Source: Bacillota bacterium
GTDB taxonomy: Bacteria; Bacillota; Clostridia; Lachnospirales; Lachnospiraceae
Reading direction: 5' to 3'
DNA: 64,000 bases
Assembly (NCBI GenBank): GCA_023402845.1
Contig: JAEYFP010000007.1
Coordinates: 18,524-82,523, forward strand
The notes beneath the pieces are model-generated. The model was not told the origin of the DNA, searched no databases, and saw only the letters and a list, made by a program, of their open reading frames with translations. Made by a program: the position numbers and the translations under genes. Below are positions 17,069 to 25,496 of the stretch, in pieces; the stretch's first letter is position 1; each line of letters begins with the position of its first letter.

Positions 17069-17911
17069 TCACGAAAGCCCGCAATAAGCACGAAATTCTT
17101 TGATGAGGCAATCCTGAATTGCCTCAATCAGCTTTGGTGCCTTGCCGCCGACCGGTCTCCCCTCTAAAGTTTTTGCCGCAGAGCAAAAATTACTGGAGCT
17201 TGTAACGATAATCTCATCCGCCGACTCCAATTCCTCCATTGTAAAGGGTGTTTCATCCACCGGGATCTGCAGCGCCCTGCAGGCCTTTATTAAATGGGCC
17301 TTGGCAATACCCGGCAGAATAAAATGATCATTGGGATGTGTTTTTAAAATACCGTCCTTCAATATGGAAACATTGCTGTGGGCACACTCCGTCACAATAT
17401 CTCCCCTGTGAAGCACCGTTTCCTGACATCCCTCCTCTGCCGCCTTCTGCGAAGCCATTACGCTGGGCAGCAAATTCAATGTCTTAATATTGCAGTGCAG
17501 AAATCTGGTATCCTCCATTGTGGTAAGTGCCATCCTCTCCTTCAGATCACGCAGTTCAAATGGCGTCACTGTGATCCAGAAATTTGCCTCCACATCCGGA
17601 AATGCATGCGTGCGGGGTGCTGTTCCCCTTGTTACCTGCCAATAGACAAACAGTTCCTCAGCATCTACCTTAGCTACCATTTCCTCTAAAATAGCCTTTA
17701 CCTCCGCCTTTGTATGCGGAATCCTGATTTTGATCAATCCGGCACTGTTAAAAAAGCGGTCAATATGCTCCTCTATCAGATAAATCACATGATTTGCGCT
17801 GAAGGTGGCATCATAGATCCCGTCACCGAAAAAATGCACTCTGTCATTCATCGGAATTGTCATTTCTTCAATCAATCCGAATTTTCCATTATAGTATCCC
17901 AGATTTTCCAT
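17069..17911 (-). CDS. dat: D-amino-acid aminotransferase-like class IV PLP enzyme
   Basis: 280 residues. YYNGKFGLIEEMTIPMNDR and FGDGIYDATF at the N-terminus, the PLP lysine in HCNIKTLNLLPSV (about Lys144) and the SNVSILKDG and TSSSNFCSA loops fit D-alanine/D-glutamate transaminases. It would interconvert 2-oxoglutarate and D-glutamate, feeding the cyclase encoded next to it. It is the first gene of the operon, preceded by AAGAGGG and a long leader with a terminator. A branched-chain aminotransferase is a weaker alternative. Confidence 0.85.
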   Translation of the reverse strand: MENLGYYNGKFGLIEEMTIPMNDRVHFFGDGIYDATFSANHVIYLIEEHIDRFFNSAGLIKIRIPHTKAEVKAILEEMVAKVDAEELFVYWQVTRGTAPRTHAFPDVEANFWITVTPFELRDLKERMALTTMEDTRFLHCNIKTLNLLPSVMASQKAAEEGCQETVLHRGDIVTECAHSNVSILKDGILKTHPNDHFILPGIAKAHLIKACRALQIPVDETPFTMEELESADEIIVTSSSNFCSAAKTLEGRPVGGKAPKLIEAIQDCLIKEFRAYCGLS

Positions 17912-17955
17912 TCAAACCCTCTTTCTGCGGATCCGGCATCCGCTCTTGTTTCTCT

Positions 17956-18075
17956 GGAACAAAAGTGTGCTTCGCCTGCGGCGGGTCACCCCAGCGACAT
18001 AATACCCTACCGCCGCAGTGCGATCCTCCCGGAGTGTTTTTATCGTATAGGACGGACTTTCCTATATGATAAAAA
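17956..18075 (-). repeat. Leader repeat module, copy 1
   Basis: Shares its layout with 33750-33836: a hairpin built on TAGGA/TCCTA next to A/T-rich arms (18041-18073), then CACTCCG on the minus strand, then a GC-rich hairpin, then an ACAAAAG stretch. Both copies lie in 5' leaders on the minus strand in the same orientation. Confidence 0.4.
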
Positions 18076-18117
18076 AGAACGCAAATGAGAAAAGACCTCT
18101 CTGTCCTCAGATGCGTT
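18071..18117 (-). terminator. Intrinsic terminator inside the dat-pxp leader
   Basis: On the minus strand AACGCATCTGAG pairs with CTCATTTGCGTT around an inner GAC/GTC stem, followed by CTTTTTT. It could also end Lrp transcripts. Confidence 0.75.
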
Positions 18118-18170
18118 GCTATTGTTCCGGTTCAGCCTGCCGGCTGAATTGGTTTATTTTCTATGATTGC

Positions 18171-18199
18171 ATTATATCTCCGGCCATAATTTTTGTAAA
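18171..18199 (-). promoter_or_regulatory. Predicted sigma-A promoter of the dat-pxp operon
   Basis: Minus strand TTTACA (18199-18194), exactly 17 bases, TATAAT (18176-18171). A second candidate lies upstream: TTGACA (18286-18281), 18 bases, TACAAT (18262-18257), overlapping the end of the Lrp gene. Confidence 0.7.
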
Positions 18200-18286
18200 G
18201 ATTTTTAAAAATTATAATAAATTTTATATATATTTTCGTTTTTTGTTTTATTTTTTATTGTACGGTTTCCATAAACAGGCTGTCAA

Positions 18287-18745
18287 CTAAATATTTTTCA
18301 GTTCCGGAATTGGGGCCAGCGTATTCTTTACTTCTTTGAGCACAAAAAATGTCTTCGTACCGGACACGCCCTGAATACTCTTTATTTCTCTGTGAAGCAG
18401 CTCCAGTTCCTCCGAGGAGCGGGTATTGATTTTAATCATAAAATCATAATCTCCCGTAACATAATGACAGGCCTCTATATCCTCCATACTTTTCATTTTC
18501 TCTGTAAATTGATCATAGTATTTCGGATGTTCCAGACTGACCTCCATCAGTGCCATCACATCGTTTCCTATCTTATGCTGATTCACAACCAATGTATACT
18601 GCTGGATCATTCCGCAGTTTTCCATTTTATTGATGCGCTCGATTACCGCGGCAACCGAAAGATTTACTCTTTTACTAATATCCGTAGCCGACCGGCGGGA
18701 ATTTTCCCTAAGTGCAATTAATATGTTTCTGTCGACTTCATCCAT
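18287..18745 (-). CDS. Lrp/AsnC family transcriptional regulator
   Basis: 152 residues: DNA-binding helix-turn-helix (DEVDRNILIALRENSRRSAT through VIERINKMENCGMIQQYT, residues 2-50) and the ligand-binding RAM domain (about 65-145, including HYVTGDYDFMIKI). Lrp proteins sense amino acids. Its place directly upstream of the D-glutamate/5-oxoproline operon suggests it controls that operon, an inference from position. The ATG at 18745 has GGGAGG upstream; the in-frame start at 18778 would overlap the upstream gene. Confidence 0.92.
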   Translation of the reverse strand: MDEVDRNILIALRENSRRSATDISKRVNLSVAAVIERINKMENCGMIQQYTLVVNQHKIGNDVMALMEVSLEHPKYYDQFTEKMKSMEDIEACHYVTGDYDFMIKINTRSSEELELLHREIKSIQGVSGTKTFFVLKEVKNTLAPIPELKNI

Positions 18746-18765
18746 ATTTCTTCCTCCCATGCCTT

Positions 18766-19473
18766 TTATTCGGCACAATCTTTCCAGGGCCGTTTTTTAT
18801 CCAGCCAGCCCTGTGCACTCCAATAACGCATTTCTACGGGACTGGATCCCATTCCGCCCTGCTGCATCTTCCGCATCAGTGAAAATACGGCTCTTGTTTT
18901 GATGCCTGCTTTTGGAGTTCCTGCCCTGTCAAGCTTTGCCGCAAGCGACGTCAGCTCCTTCTTAATCTTTTCTTTTCGTTTAGCGGATACACTTTCCCAA
19001 TTCATGGCTTGCACGCTGATTCCATACCGTTTCACCCAAGGCACCCCCATATAAAACAGCATATTTGCTACATCTTTCACAGCCTTCCTCGCCCCGCTGC
19101 CTGCTGCTGTGGAAATCACAACCGCTTTTTTATGAAACATGCACGCACGGGGACGGTGTACCATCCAATAAGTAAAGGTCAAGTCAAACAGTGCCTTCAG
19201 AGAAGCCGATGCACCCATACAGTATGTGGGTGTCGTAAAAATCAATAGATCCGCATGTTCCACAGCCTCCATAATCTTAGACTTTTCCTCGTAAAACGGA
19301 CATTTCCTGTCATCTGTAATACATGCGTAGCAGCCCGTACAAAAGTGATTCAGGTCCCTGGGCAGAAAGAATTCTTTGACCTCTTTTTCCCCCTGAACCT
19401 TCTCAAGCAGCAGCCTTCCGATATGATAGGTGCTGCCCTTATGGTTTTGTCCGTGAATCATCACAACTTTCAT
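18766..19473 (-). CDS. Flavodoxin-like NAD(P)H-dependent oxidoreductase
   Basis: 235 residues. MKVVMIHGQNHKGSTYHIG binds FMN phosphate, CTGCYACITDDRKCPFYEE follows, and ADLLIFTTPTYCMGASASLK is the flavin loop. The CxxC...C cysteines resemble iron-sulfur flavoproteins, but a cluster cannot be confirmed. Substrate unknown. The ATG at 19473 is preferred to a TTG two codons upstream. It ends 20 bases before the Lrp start. Confidence 0.8.
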   Translation of the reverse strand: MKVVMIHGQNHKGSTYHIGRLLLEKVQGEKEVKEFFLPRDLNHFCTGCYACITDDRKCPFYEEKSKIMEAVEHADLLIFTTPTYCMGASASLKALFDLTFTYWMVHRPRACMFHKKAVVISTAAGSGARKAVKDVANMLFYMGVPWVKRYGISVQAMNWESVSAKRKEKIKKELTSLAAKLDRAGTPKAGIKTRAVFSLMRKMQQGGMGSSPVEMRYWSAQGWLDKKRPWKDCAE

Positions 19474-19494
19474 TTCCAAGCCCCGCTTTCCTTT

Positions 19495-20016
19495 TTAAAA
19501 ATACCGGTCATAGGGTTCTGCAGGAAACGGCTCTTCAAGACCCAGAACTCGCGGCCATAAACCCTTGTCGGCAATTAAAAATCCCATCAGCATTCCCATA
19601 TGGCTGTGTAAATGCCGATACTGCGCTAATATCAGTGTAAATTTATTATATTCGCAATTTGGCGGATTATCTAATAGTTGCCCATCCTGCAGAGTTGCAA
19701 GATAGTCCTTGATCTTCTTTTCAATATCGCGGTAATAGGCATTGATTTCCGTTCTGGAAAGGCTCTTTGCAGAAACTGTATCCAGATTGTTCAATCCCTT
19801 TTCGTGAACTGCCGGTTCCACAAAAAGTGGATCTCGCGGATTGATCAACCACACATCCAGCGAGTGCAGCATATGGTAAATGTGCTTCCAGCAAGGCATC
19901 GCACAGTATTCCTTTTTCCATAATTCGTCGGGCACACAGTCGATTACATTTTTGACCTCCCACAAAGCGCGGCCTGTCAGCTCCCTTATGACTCCTGATA
20001 ATGAATTCTGCTCCAT
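19495..20016 (-). CDS. DinB-like protein
   Basis: 173 residues. The helical-bundle histidines expected to bind a metal are visible in CWKHIYHMLHSLDVW (about 42-56) and QYRHLHSHMGML (about 136-147). Members are often thiol-dependent transferases or damage-inducible proteins; no precise reaction can be given. AAAGGGAG precedes the ATG. Confidence 0.8.
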   Translation of the reverse strand: MEQNSLSGVIRELTGRALWEVKNVIDCVPDELWKKEYCAMPCWKHIYHMLHSLDVWLINPRDPLFVEPAVHEKGLNNLDTVSAKSLSRTEINAYYRDIEKKIKDYLATLQDGQLLDNPPNCEYNKFTLILAQYRHLHSHMGMLMGFLIADKGLWPRVLGLEEPFPAEPYDRYF

Positions 20017-20042
20017 TTTCTCCCTTTCCGTGTATCATTTCC

Positions 20043-20858
20043 TTAAAAATTGATTACGAATCCTACCTTAAGCTGATGGACGCAGTCTCCTAATTCCTGC
20101 CGGAGTACTTGAAAGGATCTCCCTCCGGTGCAGTGGCCTGTATATATTTCTTCAACACCTGCTGCCTTGATCCGCTTTGCGAGCTCCCTTACCTCTGATT
20201 CCGACTGATCAAAGATATGAAATCCGCCGACAATCGCCCTTACCTTTTTTCCCGGATAAGTTGCGGATACTTCCCGTATAATATTGTCCGCACCCCCATG
20301 GGAACAGCTATTGAAAATAACAAGCCCGTTTTCCGTATCAAAAACAAGGCTTTGTTCATGGGAAAAATCATCAGGCAGCCACTTTTTATTTTTTCTGACA
20401 TACATATGATTCTTTCTGCCAACCTCCGAAAGTCCCTCTGTCTTGTGCGGAATCAGCGATACCCCATCTGCCAGCCTGTAATCTCCGCTTACATAAACAA
20501 TCCGTTCCTCATACTCCTTTAAAATGCGCTTTGGCAGTCCTATGTATTTATGAAAAATCCATTTTTTCAGATAGCAGTTTTCACCGGAACCCTCCCGCAG
20601 ATAAAAAGATGCTTTGGAATTCACACGAAAAAACTCACGCATTCCGTCCGAATGATCATAATGTGCATGGGAAAGCACCCCAAAATCAACCTGCCTAAGA
20701 TCCAGCTTCAGATTTTCTGCATTCGCTAAAAACAGTTTTGAAGCACCTGCATCAAGCAGTATTTGACCGGCATCGCTTTTTATAAAAATGCTCAGACCCC
20801 ATTCTCCTTTTAAATCACCGTTTGCAATATTGTCAGCCAATACCGTCGCTTCAATCAT
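20043..20858 (-). CDS. MBL-fold metallohydrolase
   Basis: 271 residues with the zinc-binding motif SHAHYDHSDG (about 63-72), later IFNSCSHGGADNI, VGGFHIF and YTGHCTGGRSF. This pattern matches the subgroup that includes methanopterin-precursor synthase-like and other class II MBL proteins. Cytoplasmic, substrate unknown. The ATG at 20858 has AAGGAG upstream; the longer in-frame start does not. Confidence 0.85.
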   Translation of the reverse strand: MIEATVLADNIANGDLKGEWGLSIFIKSDAGQILLDAGASKLFLANAENLKLDLRQVDFGVLSHAHYDHSDGMREFFRVNSKASFYLREGSGENCYLKKWIFHKYIGLPKRILKEYEERIVYVSGDYRLADGVSLIPHKTEGLSEVGRKNHMYVRKNKKWLPDDFSHEQSLVFDTENGLVIFNSCSHGGADNIIREVSATYPGKKVRAIVGGFHIFDQSESEVRELAKRIKAAGVEEIYTGHCTGGRSFQVLRQELGDCVHQLKVGFVINF

Positions 20859-20957
20859 GACAGCTCTCTCCTTTTCATTCAAACGCCTATTCATCCATAA
20901 TTTTATTTATTTTACCATTCAAGGACCTATTCACGCAATACATCTCTCTGCAATTTA

Positions 20958-21749
20958 TTACCGGGTTATCTCATATTCATACAAACGGTATATACTGCGG
21001 GCCGCTCTTCCTGCAAACAGCATCCTAAAAAACATTCGTTCAAAGCCCTTCAATTCGGCAATCAGTTCAGGCGGCGTCATGCTTCGTTCGGCTAAAAAGT
21101 GAATCTGATCGTTTTTCTTTAAAATATCCGGCGAGTCCATACCTGAAATAATTTCAGCTCCGACTTCTTTTACCGGATTTTTATATTTCGAGAGTTTCGC
21201 CCCGCGTACCGTGTAGCTGTCCATCAGCAGCCGCACATGGGCAAATTGCTTTTGCAGCCCCAAAAGCAAGTCGCACAGTGCCTGTACAGAAAGATACATA
21301 CTGATGCCTTCCATGATTACAATGGCATCGCCGGATGCTTCAAGCTCCCGCAACCATTCCGTTTTCGAGACATCCGCTCCAAGCAGCCGGTAATTGCCGG
21401 TTTCCTCAAAATATTTTTGCTTCTCCCGTATCACAACCGGAAAATCAACATCATACCAGAGTCTCTTTGCTGCATGAACCCGCTGTGCACGGCTGTCCAG
21501 ACCACAGCCAATATGCAGAACGGCAGCCTGCGGATATGCCGCAAGCTGCTTTACCGTCCACTCGTCAAACACACGTGCACGCATCGCCATATAAAAGGCC
21601 AGCCATTTTGATTTCGCCTTTCCTCTCAGCACAAAGCCCTCATTCTCCCATATTTCTTCAGCTTTCGGATCCTTAAGAATCATGTCCCGCCTGCTCACCG
21701 CTGCTTTTCCGTATAACGGAATGTACAGTGTTTTACTGACCTCGTTCAT
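20958..21749 (-). CDS. Leucine carboxyl methyltransferase-family SAM methyltransferase
   Basis: 263 residues. AVLHIGCGLDSRAQRV (about 75-90) is the SAM-binding motif, followed by WYDVDFPVVIREKQKYF and IVIMEGISMYLSVQAL, all typical of the LCM/PPM1-like family in bacteria. The methyl acceptor is unknown. It begins 25 bases after the ABC permease gene and may be co-expressed with that exporter. Confidence 0.85.
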   Translation of the reverse strand: MNEVSKTLYIPLYGKAAVSRRDMILKDPKAEEIWENEGFVLRGKAKSKWLAFYMAMRARVFDEWTVKQLAAYPQAAVLHIGCGLDSRAQRVHAAKRLWYDVDFPVVIREKQKYFEETGNYRLLGADVSKTEWLRELEASGDAIVIMEGISMYLSVQALCDLLLGLQKQFAHVRLLMDSYTVRGAKLSKYKNPVKEVGAEIISGMDSPDILKKNDQIHFLAERSMTPPELIAELKGFERMFFRMLFAGRAARSIYRLYEYEITR

Positions 21750-21774
21750 CTCGTTCCCTCTATTTTACAACACG

Positions 21775-22518
21775 TTACTCCCACTCAAAATACCGGATTG
21801 CAATCGTCGTGCAAACTACGGTAACTGCGCCCATGACTGCAATCGGAACCCATACCTGTTCTATCCGCAGACCAAGCGAGGACGCCTTCATTAATTGAAT
21901 TCCCTGCGTCAGCGGAAAAATGCGCACAAAACGCTGCATTGTTTCCGGCATCACCTCAAAAGGCAGCGTCGTACCGGAAAAAACAAGCATCGGAAAATAA
22001 AGAATACTGGCAATCACACCGGCACTCTTCGTATTTCGTGCAATTCCGCCCACCATCAGACCGATGCTCAGTGTCGACAGGAGAGTCAATGCCCAGCTTC
22101 CCAAAAACGAGAGCCAGGAGCCGCGCATCGTAAATCCCCAAAACAACATGGACGTAAATAGTAGTGTAAGCAAAGACACCGCCGCATACAGCATATAAAT
22201 GACAAATTCCACACCGAGCAGCATAGCCGGGCTGACCGGCGTCACCTGAAACCGTTTGAGTATTTTTCTCTCCCGATAATCGGACACAATAATCGGCAGG
22301 CCCATAAGTCCGCCCGCGCAGATGGAAATTGCACTCAAGGCTCCAAGCGACTGCTCGATAAACGTATATTCCGCGCCGTCAAAGGCAGGCCTTGTTTGAT
22401 AAACCACGCCGATAATGACCAGTACGGTCAGCGGCATTAAGACTGCAAAAATCACCATATTCATATCCCGGATATTCAATTTTAATTCATGCTTCAAAAG
22501 TGTTTGAAAGGTTTTCAT
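21775..22518 (-). CDS. ABC-2 type transporter permease
   Basis: 247 residues with about six helices. EHKLKLNIR-type start (LLKHELKLNIRDMNMVIFAV), SAISICAGGLMGLPIIVSDY, ERKILKRFQVTPVSPAMLLG and VFSGTTLPFEVMPETMQRF are typical of DrrB/YadH-like permeases for drugs or lipids. The ATG overlaps the stop of the ATPase gene by 4 bases, so the pair forms one exporter. Confidence 0.88.
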   Translation of the reverse strand: MKTFQTLLKHELKLNIRDMNMVIFAVLMPLTVLVIIGVVYQTRPAFDGAEYTFIEQSLGALSAISICAGGLMGLPIIVSDYRERKILKRFQVTPVSPAMLLGVEFVIYMLYAAVSLLTLLFTSMLFWGFTMRGSWLSFLGSWALTLLSTLSIGLMVGGIARNTKSAGVIASILYFPMLVFSGTTLPFEVMPETMQRFVRIFPLTQGIQLMKASSLGLRIEQVWVPIAVMGAVTVVCTTIAIRYFEWE

Positions 22519-23237
22519 GATGCCGCCTCCTCATCAGATAACAAGAGATAGGCATCCTCGAACTTTTCACAGCCGCTTTGCTCTTTTGCCTGAGCTACGG
22601 TTCCATAAAATATGGTGCTCCCCTTTTTCAAAATGCAGATCTGATCACAAAGAGCCTCTACCTCATCCATAAAATGGGAAGTAAGGAAAATGGTCAGCCC
22701 CCGCTTCTTTAACTCTTCAAGTATTTTCCAGACTTCACGGCGTGCTCTTGCATCAAGTCCCGTCGTCAGCTCATCCAGAAAAACAAGCTGTGGATCGGGA
22801 ATCAGGGCGAGAACAATAAACAGGCGCTGCCGCTGTCCGCCGGACAGACTTTTTACCGGACTTTTTATTTGATCGCCGATCCCAAACCTCATACAAAGCT
22901 CCTGCCAGTCGGCAGGGCTCTTGTACAGGCAGGCGGTTTCTTCGCATAACTCAAACACTTTGATTTCCGCCTGATAATCCCCCTCCTGAAATTGAATGCC
23001 AACCTTCTGAAACAGCTTGCGGCGGCTTTTCTTCGGATCATGGCAAAGAACCGTGACAGCACCGCAATCGGCACGTCTCACTCCCAAAATGCATTCGATC
23101 GCCGTACTCTTTCCGGCTCCGTTTGCTCCGAGCAGGCCGAATACCGTTCCCCGTTCCACCGAAAGGGACAACCCGTCTAATACGGTTTTTCCGCCGTACG
23201 TTTTTGTCAGTCCTTCTATTTTGATGACTTCACACAT
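22515..23237 (-). CDS. ABC exporter ATPase
   Basis: 240 residues. Walker A GANGAGKST (about 36-44), signature LSGGQRQRLFIVLAL, Walker B LVFLDELTTGLDARARR and the switch histidine in LTSHFMDEVEALC. It pairs with the ABC-2 permease encoded directly downstream. The start overlaps the end of the AraC-GyrI gene by 8 bases, pointing to control by that regulator. Confidence 0.92.
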   Translation of the reverse strand: MCEVIKIEGLTKTYGGKTVLDGLSLSVERGTVFGLLGANGAGKSTAIECILGVRRADCGAVTVLCHDPKKSRRKLFQKVGIQFQEGDYQAEIKVFELCEETACLYKSPADWQELCMRFGIGDQIKSPVKSLSGGQRQRLFIVLALIPDPQLVFLDELTTGLDARARREVWKILEELKKRGLTIFLTSHFMDEVEALCDQICILKKGSTIFYGTVAQAKEQSGCEKFEDAYLLLSDEEAAS

Positions 23238-24129
23238 GCCGGCACCCCTCTTCCATGGGACGAACCGGATATAGTTCCATGTATCCCCTCGTGCCGATCG
23301 GCTCCAACTGGATGCGGGGATTCTCTTGATCCCACATCAGTCTCAGCAGCGACGGATCATATTTTTTTGCAGACCGCTGCACGCAGGTGATCGCCTCGCA
23401 ATAATCCTCCTCCTCAAACGGTTCCCCCTGAAACATCAGGTATTTTGCGGCAGGCAGCTTTATTACATCGAAACCGGCAGGCACCGGACCATTATAATCA
23501 GCATCGACCTCCACACCTTGTACATACTTGGAAGTTTCCGGGCTCCGGTATTTTTCCGGCAGCCACATGCAAATTGGCTCACCGCACAAGGACTGCATGC
23601 TTTCCAGCATTCCCCACACTTCGCACCCCACTTCACTGCAATAAGCAAAATAATCCTCCGCCTTGATCCCGCGTTTGATAATGACTTTGCGATGCGGCTT
23701 TTCCACCAGTTGAATAAATACATTTTTTACAGCTTCCATTTCACTCTCATCCTTTCGCAAGCTTTTGAATTTTACGCCATACGGGATGAACAACGGCAAA
23801 GGAACCGGTTGATTTGCATATTCCTTCGGCGTGCAGCCAAATTCTCTGAAGAAAGCTCTTGTGTAGCCGTCCGCGCTGCCAAAGCCGAGATCGAAAGCTA
23901 CATCTATCACCTTGCAGTCTTCGTCGCGCAGCCGCAGAGCCGATTTCGAAAGACGCAGACGGCGGATGTATTCAGCCGGCGCCATATTTGCATATTCCTT
24001 AAACATCCGGTGGGAGTGCCACGGAGAAAACAGGGATACCTTTGACAAATCAGCCAGCGTTATACTTTCGCATAAATGCTGCTCAATATAATCCTGCATA
24101 CGCTGTACGGCCAATATTTGCTCCTTCAC
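23230..24129 (-). CDS. AraC-family regulator with GyrI-like effector domain
   Basis: 299 residues. Two AraC helix-turn-helix motifs occupy residues 1-105 (CESITLADLSKVSLFSPWHSH; DVAFDLGFGSADGYTRAFFREF). A GyrI/Rob-like ligand domain follows from about 120 (EMEAVKNVFIQLVEKPHRKVI) to the end. It starts at GTG 24129 with AGGAGG upstream. The overlap with the exporter genes suggests it senses a hydrophobic drug-like compound and activates them, as known for Rob/BmrR-type domains. Confidence 0.9.
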   Translation of the reverse strand: MKEQILAVQRMQDYIEQHLCESITLADLSKVSLFSPWHSHRMFKEYANMAPAEYIRRLRLSKSALRLRDEDCKVIDVAFDLGFGSADGYTRAFFREFGCTPKEYANQPVPLPLFIPYGVKFKSLRKDESEMEAVKNVFIQLVEKPHRKVIIKRGIKAEDYFAYCSEVGCEVWGMLESMQSLCGEPICMWLPEKYRSPETSKYVQGVEVDADYNGPVPAGFDVIKLPAAKYLMFQGEPFEEEDYCEAITCVQRSAKKYDPSLLRLMWDQENPRIQLEPIGTRGYMELYPVRPMEEGCRHV

Positions 24130-24232
24130 GGTTCATCACCTCCTAACCGCTTCAGCTTACTACTTCAGTCCGGTATTTTCTCGACTATTTTTGCGGACAA
24201 TTGTTTCGGGAGTAATCGTTCCTCTCTCTCCG

Positions 24233-24661
24233 TTAATTTTTCAACTCAATCCACTGGGTCATTCCTGCGCCGTATTGCTCATTCGGCCGTTTAATAAAAC
24301 CGATTTTTTCGTAAAACGGCTCTTTTCCGTGCGCCGCGACCAGTGTCACCATGATGAACCAGCCTTCTTTCAGCTGGCCTTTTAAGTAATTTAGAATTCT
24401 GTTGACGAGTTCCTTGCCAATGCCCATTTTCTGATATGCCGGAGAAACGATCACATCACAAATATAGGCAACATATCCCCCGTCCCACAGTACTCTCGCG
24501 GTTGCAACCGCATTTTCACCGTCCCTGCAGGCGACCAGATAGGTGGAATGCGCAATGCCGGCCAGTGCCTGCTCCTGAGGCAGGGTTTTCCAGTTCACTT
24601 CAGCACGCAGCCGATTATAATCTTCACAGCTTATTGTATTCACATAGCTCAATTCATTCAT
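24233..24661 (-). CDS. GNAT family N-acetyltransferase
   Basis: 142 residues. YICDVIVSPAYQKMGIGKEL is the acetyl-CoA pyrophosphate loop, with VARD-like strands before it and EPFYEKIGFIKRPNEQYGAG at the end. Acceptor unknown. It ends about 100 bases downstream of the AraC-GyrI start and is probably its own unit. Confidence 0.88.
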   Translation of the reverse strand: MNELSYVNTISCEDYNRLRAEVNWKTLPQEQALAGIAHSTYLVACRDGENAVATARVLWDGGYVAYICDVIVSPAYQKMGIGKELVNRILNYLKGQLKEGWFIMVTLVAAHGKEPFYEKIGFIKRPNEQYGAGMTQWIELKN

Positions 24662-24758
24662 CTGCTCGCCTCCTCAGCCTGTTTGTTTTACCGGCAGGAA
24701 TCTGATATCTAATTATATTCGGACAAACCTTTCCTTGCAACAATTTTTGAAAATTCAC

Positions 24759-24787
24759 TTGACAATTAAATAAGTAAAACTTACAAT
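24759..24787 (+). promoter_or_regulatory. Promoter and candidate operator of the TetR gene
   Basis: TTGACA (24759-24764), 17 bases, TACAAT (24782-24787). Between them lies the inverted repeat TAAGT-AAA-ACTTA (24771-24783), similar in core to the dyad at 25497-25512. Confidence 0.6.
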
Positions 24788-24857
24788 TGGTATGAACGCG
24801 ACTATTTTAAAATAATGGTCGTATAAATTTCTGAAACATACGCAAGGAGGTGATTTG

Positions 24858-25463
24858 ATGTCCCCTAAGATATTTGCATTGCAGGAACGGGAGGAAGCAA
24901 GGATCAAGATGCTGGATGCCGGTTTTTCTCTTATTAAGGAATATGGAATGACGCACGCCTCTGTGGAAAAGGTAACACAGGCAGTCGGGCTGGGGAAGAG
25001 TACCTTCTATAATTTTTTCCCGTCAAAGGAAATGTTTGTCTACGAGATCATAAACTATCAGCGGGATCGGGCTAAGCAGGCATTTATGGATATTCTTGGC
25101 ACACGCGAAAAGATGACAGTTCCGGAAGGAAAGATGTTTCTTAAAAAAATTATTTTCAGCAAAGACAGCATTTACCAATATTTAACTGCCGAGGATCAAA
25201 GCAAGCTGCTCGCTGCCCTTCCGTCTGATTACCGAATGGATTCCACTTCGGAAGCTGCCGTTATGAGCGGCTTGTTCGGACATATTCAACATGTCCGTCC
25301 AGATATCGATTATAAGCTCGTTGCCAACCTAATCAAGATTATGGCCATTACTATGTTTCATCAGGACTCCCTGCACGGCGATGCTTTGGAACGCACGCTG
25401 ATACAAATGTATGAGCTCCTGTTTTCCTGCATTTTTGAAGAAGGCGTTTCAGCGCAAATTTAA
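24858..25463 (+). CDS. TetR family transcriptional regulator
   Basis: 201 residues. The N-terminal helix-turn-helix is clear (ASVEKVTQAVGLGKSTFYNFFPSKEMF, about 35-60); the C-terminal ligand domain is divergent. The ATG at 24858 has an 8-base SD (AAGGAGGT). It lies directly upstream of two ABC genes whose leader contains a similar dyad, so it likely represses them and itself. Confidence 0.92.
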   Translation: MSPKIFALQEREEARIKMLDAGFSLIKEYGMTHASVEKVTQAVGLGKSTFYNFFPSKEMFVYEIINYQRDRAKQAFMDILGTREKMTVPEGKMFLKKIIFSKDSIYQYLTAEDQSKLLAALPSDYRMDSTSEAAVMSGLFGHIQHVRPDIDYKLVANLIKIMAITMFHQDSLHGDALERTLIQMYELLFSCIFEEGVSAQI

Positions 25464-25488
25464 AGTGTGCTCTGCACACTTTTTATTT
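25462..25488 (+). terminator. Intrinsic terminator after the TetR gene
   Basis: AAAGTGTGC, TCT, GCACACTTT followed by TTATTT, overlapping the stop codon. It separates the regulator from the ABC genes. Confidence 0.8.
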
Positions 25489-25496
25489 CCCCGATC

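Larger units (their letters stand above)
17912..18164 (-). promoter_or_regulatory. Leader of the dat-pxp operon with built-in terminator (candidate attenuator)
   Basis: From the predicted start near 18164, the minus-strand leader holds a 7-bp hairpin (18131-18148), a terminator hairpin ending in six T (18071-18117), a second hairpin (18041-18069), a GC-rich hairpin (17974-18018) and then the dat SD. A terminator between promoter and first gene implies conditional readthrough. The aptamer-like part does not match T-box, glycine, lysine or glutamine riboswitch signatures that I can recall. Confidence 0.45.

Noticed and set aside
17912..18164. Glycine riboswitch or T-box in the dat leader
   Set aside because: A GGACAGAG string resembles the end of a glycine aptamer, but the paired aptamer core is absent, and no AGGGTGGNACCGCG T-box sequence is present. 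Kept only as an unclassified attenuator.
22245..22262. Catabolite-responsive (cre) site TGAAACCGTTTGA
   Set aside because: It lies within the coding part of the ABC-2 permease, far from any promoter.
23326..24045. 239-codon open frame antisense to the AraC-GyrI gene
   Set aside because: No domain, no SD, and fully covered by a well-supported gene on the other strand.
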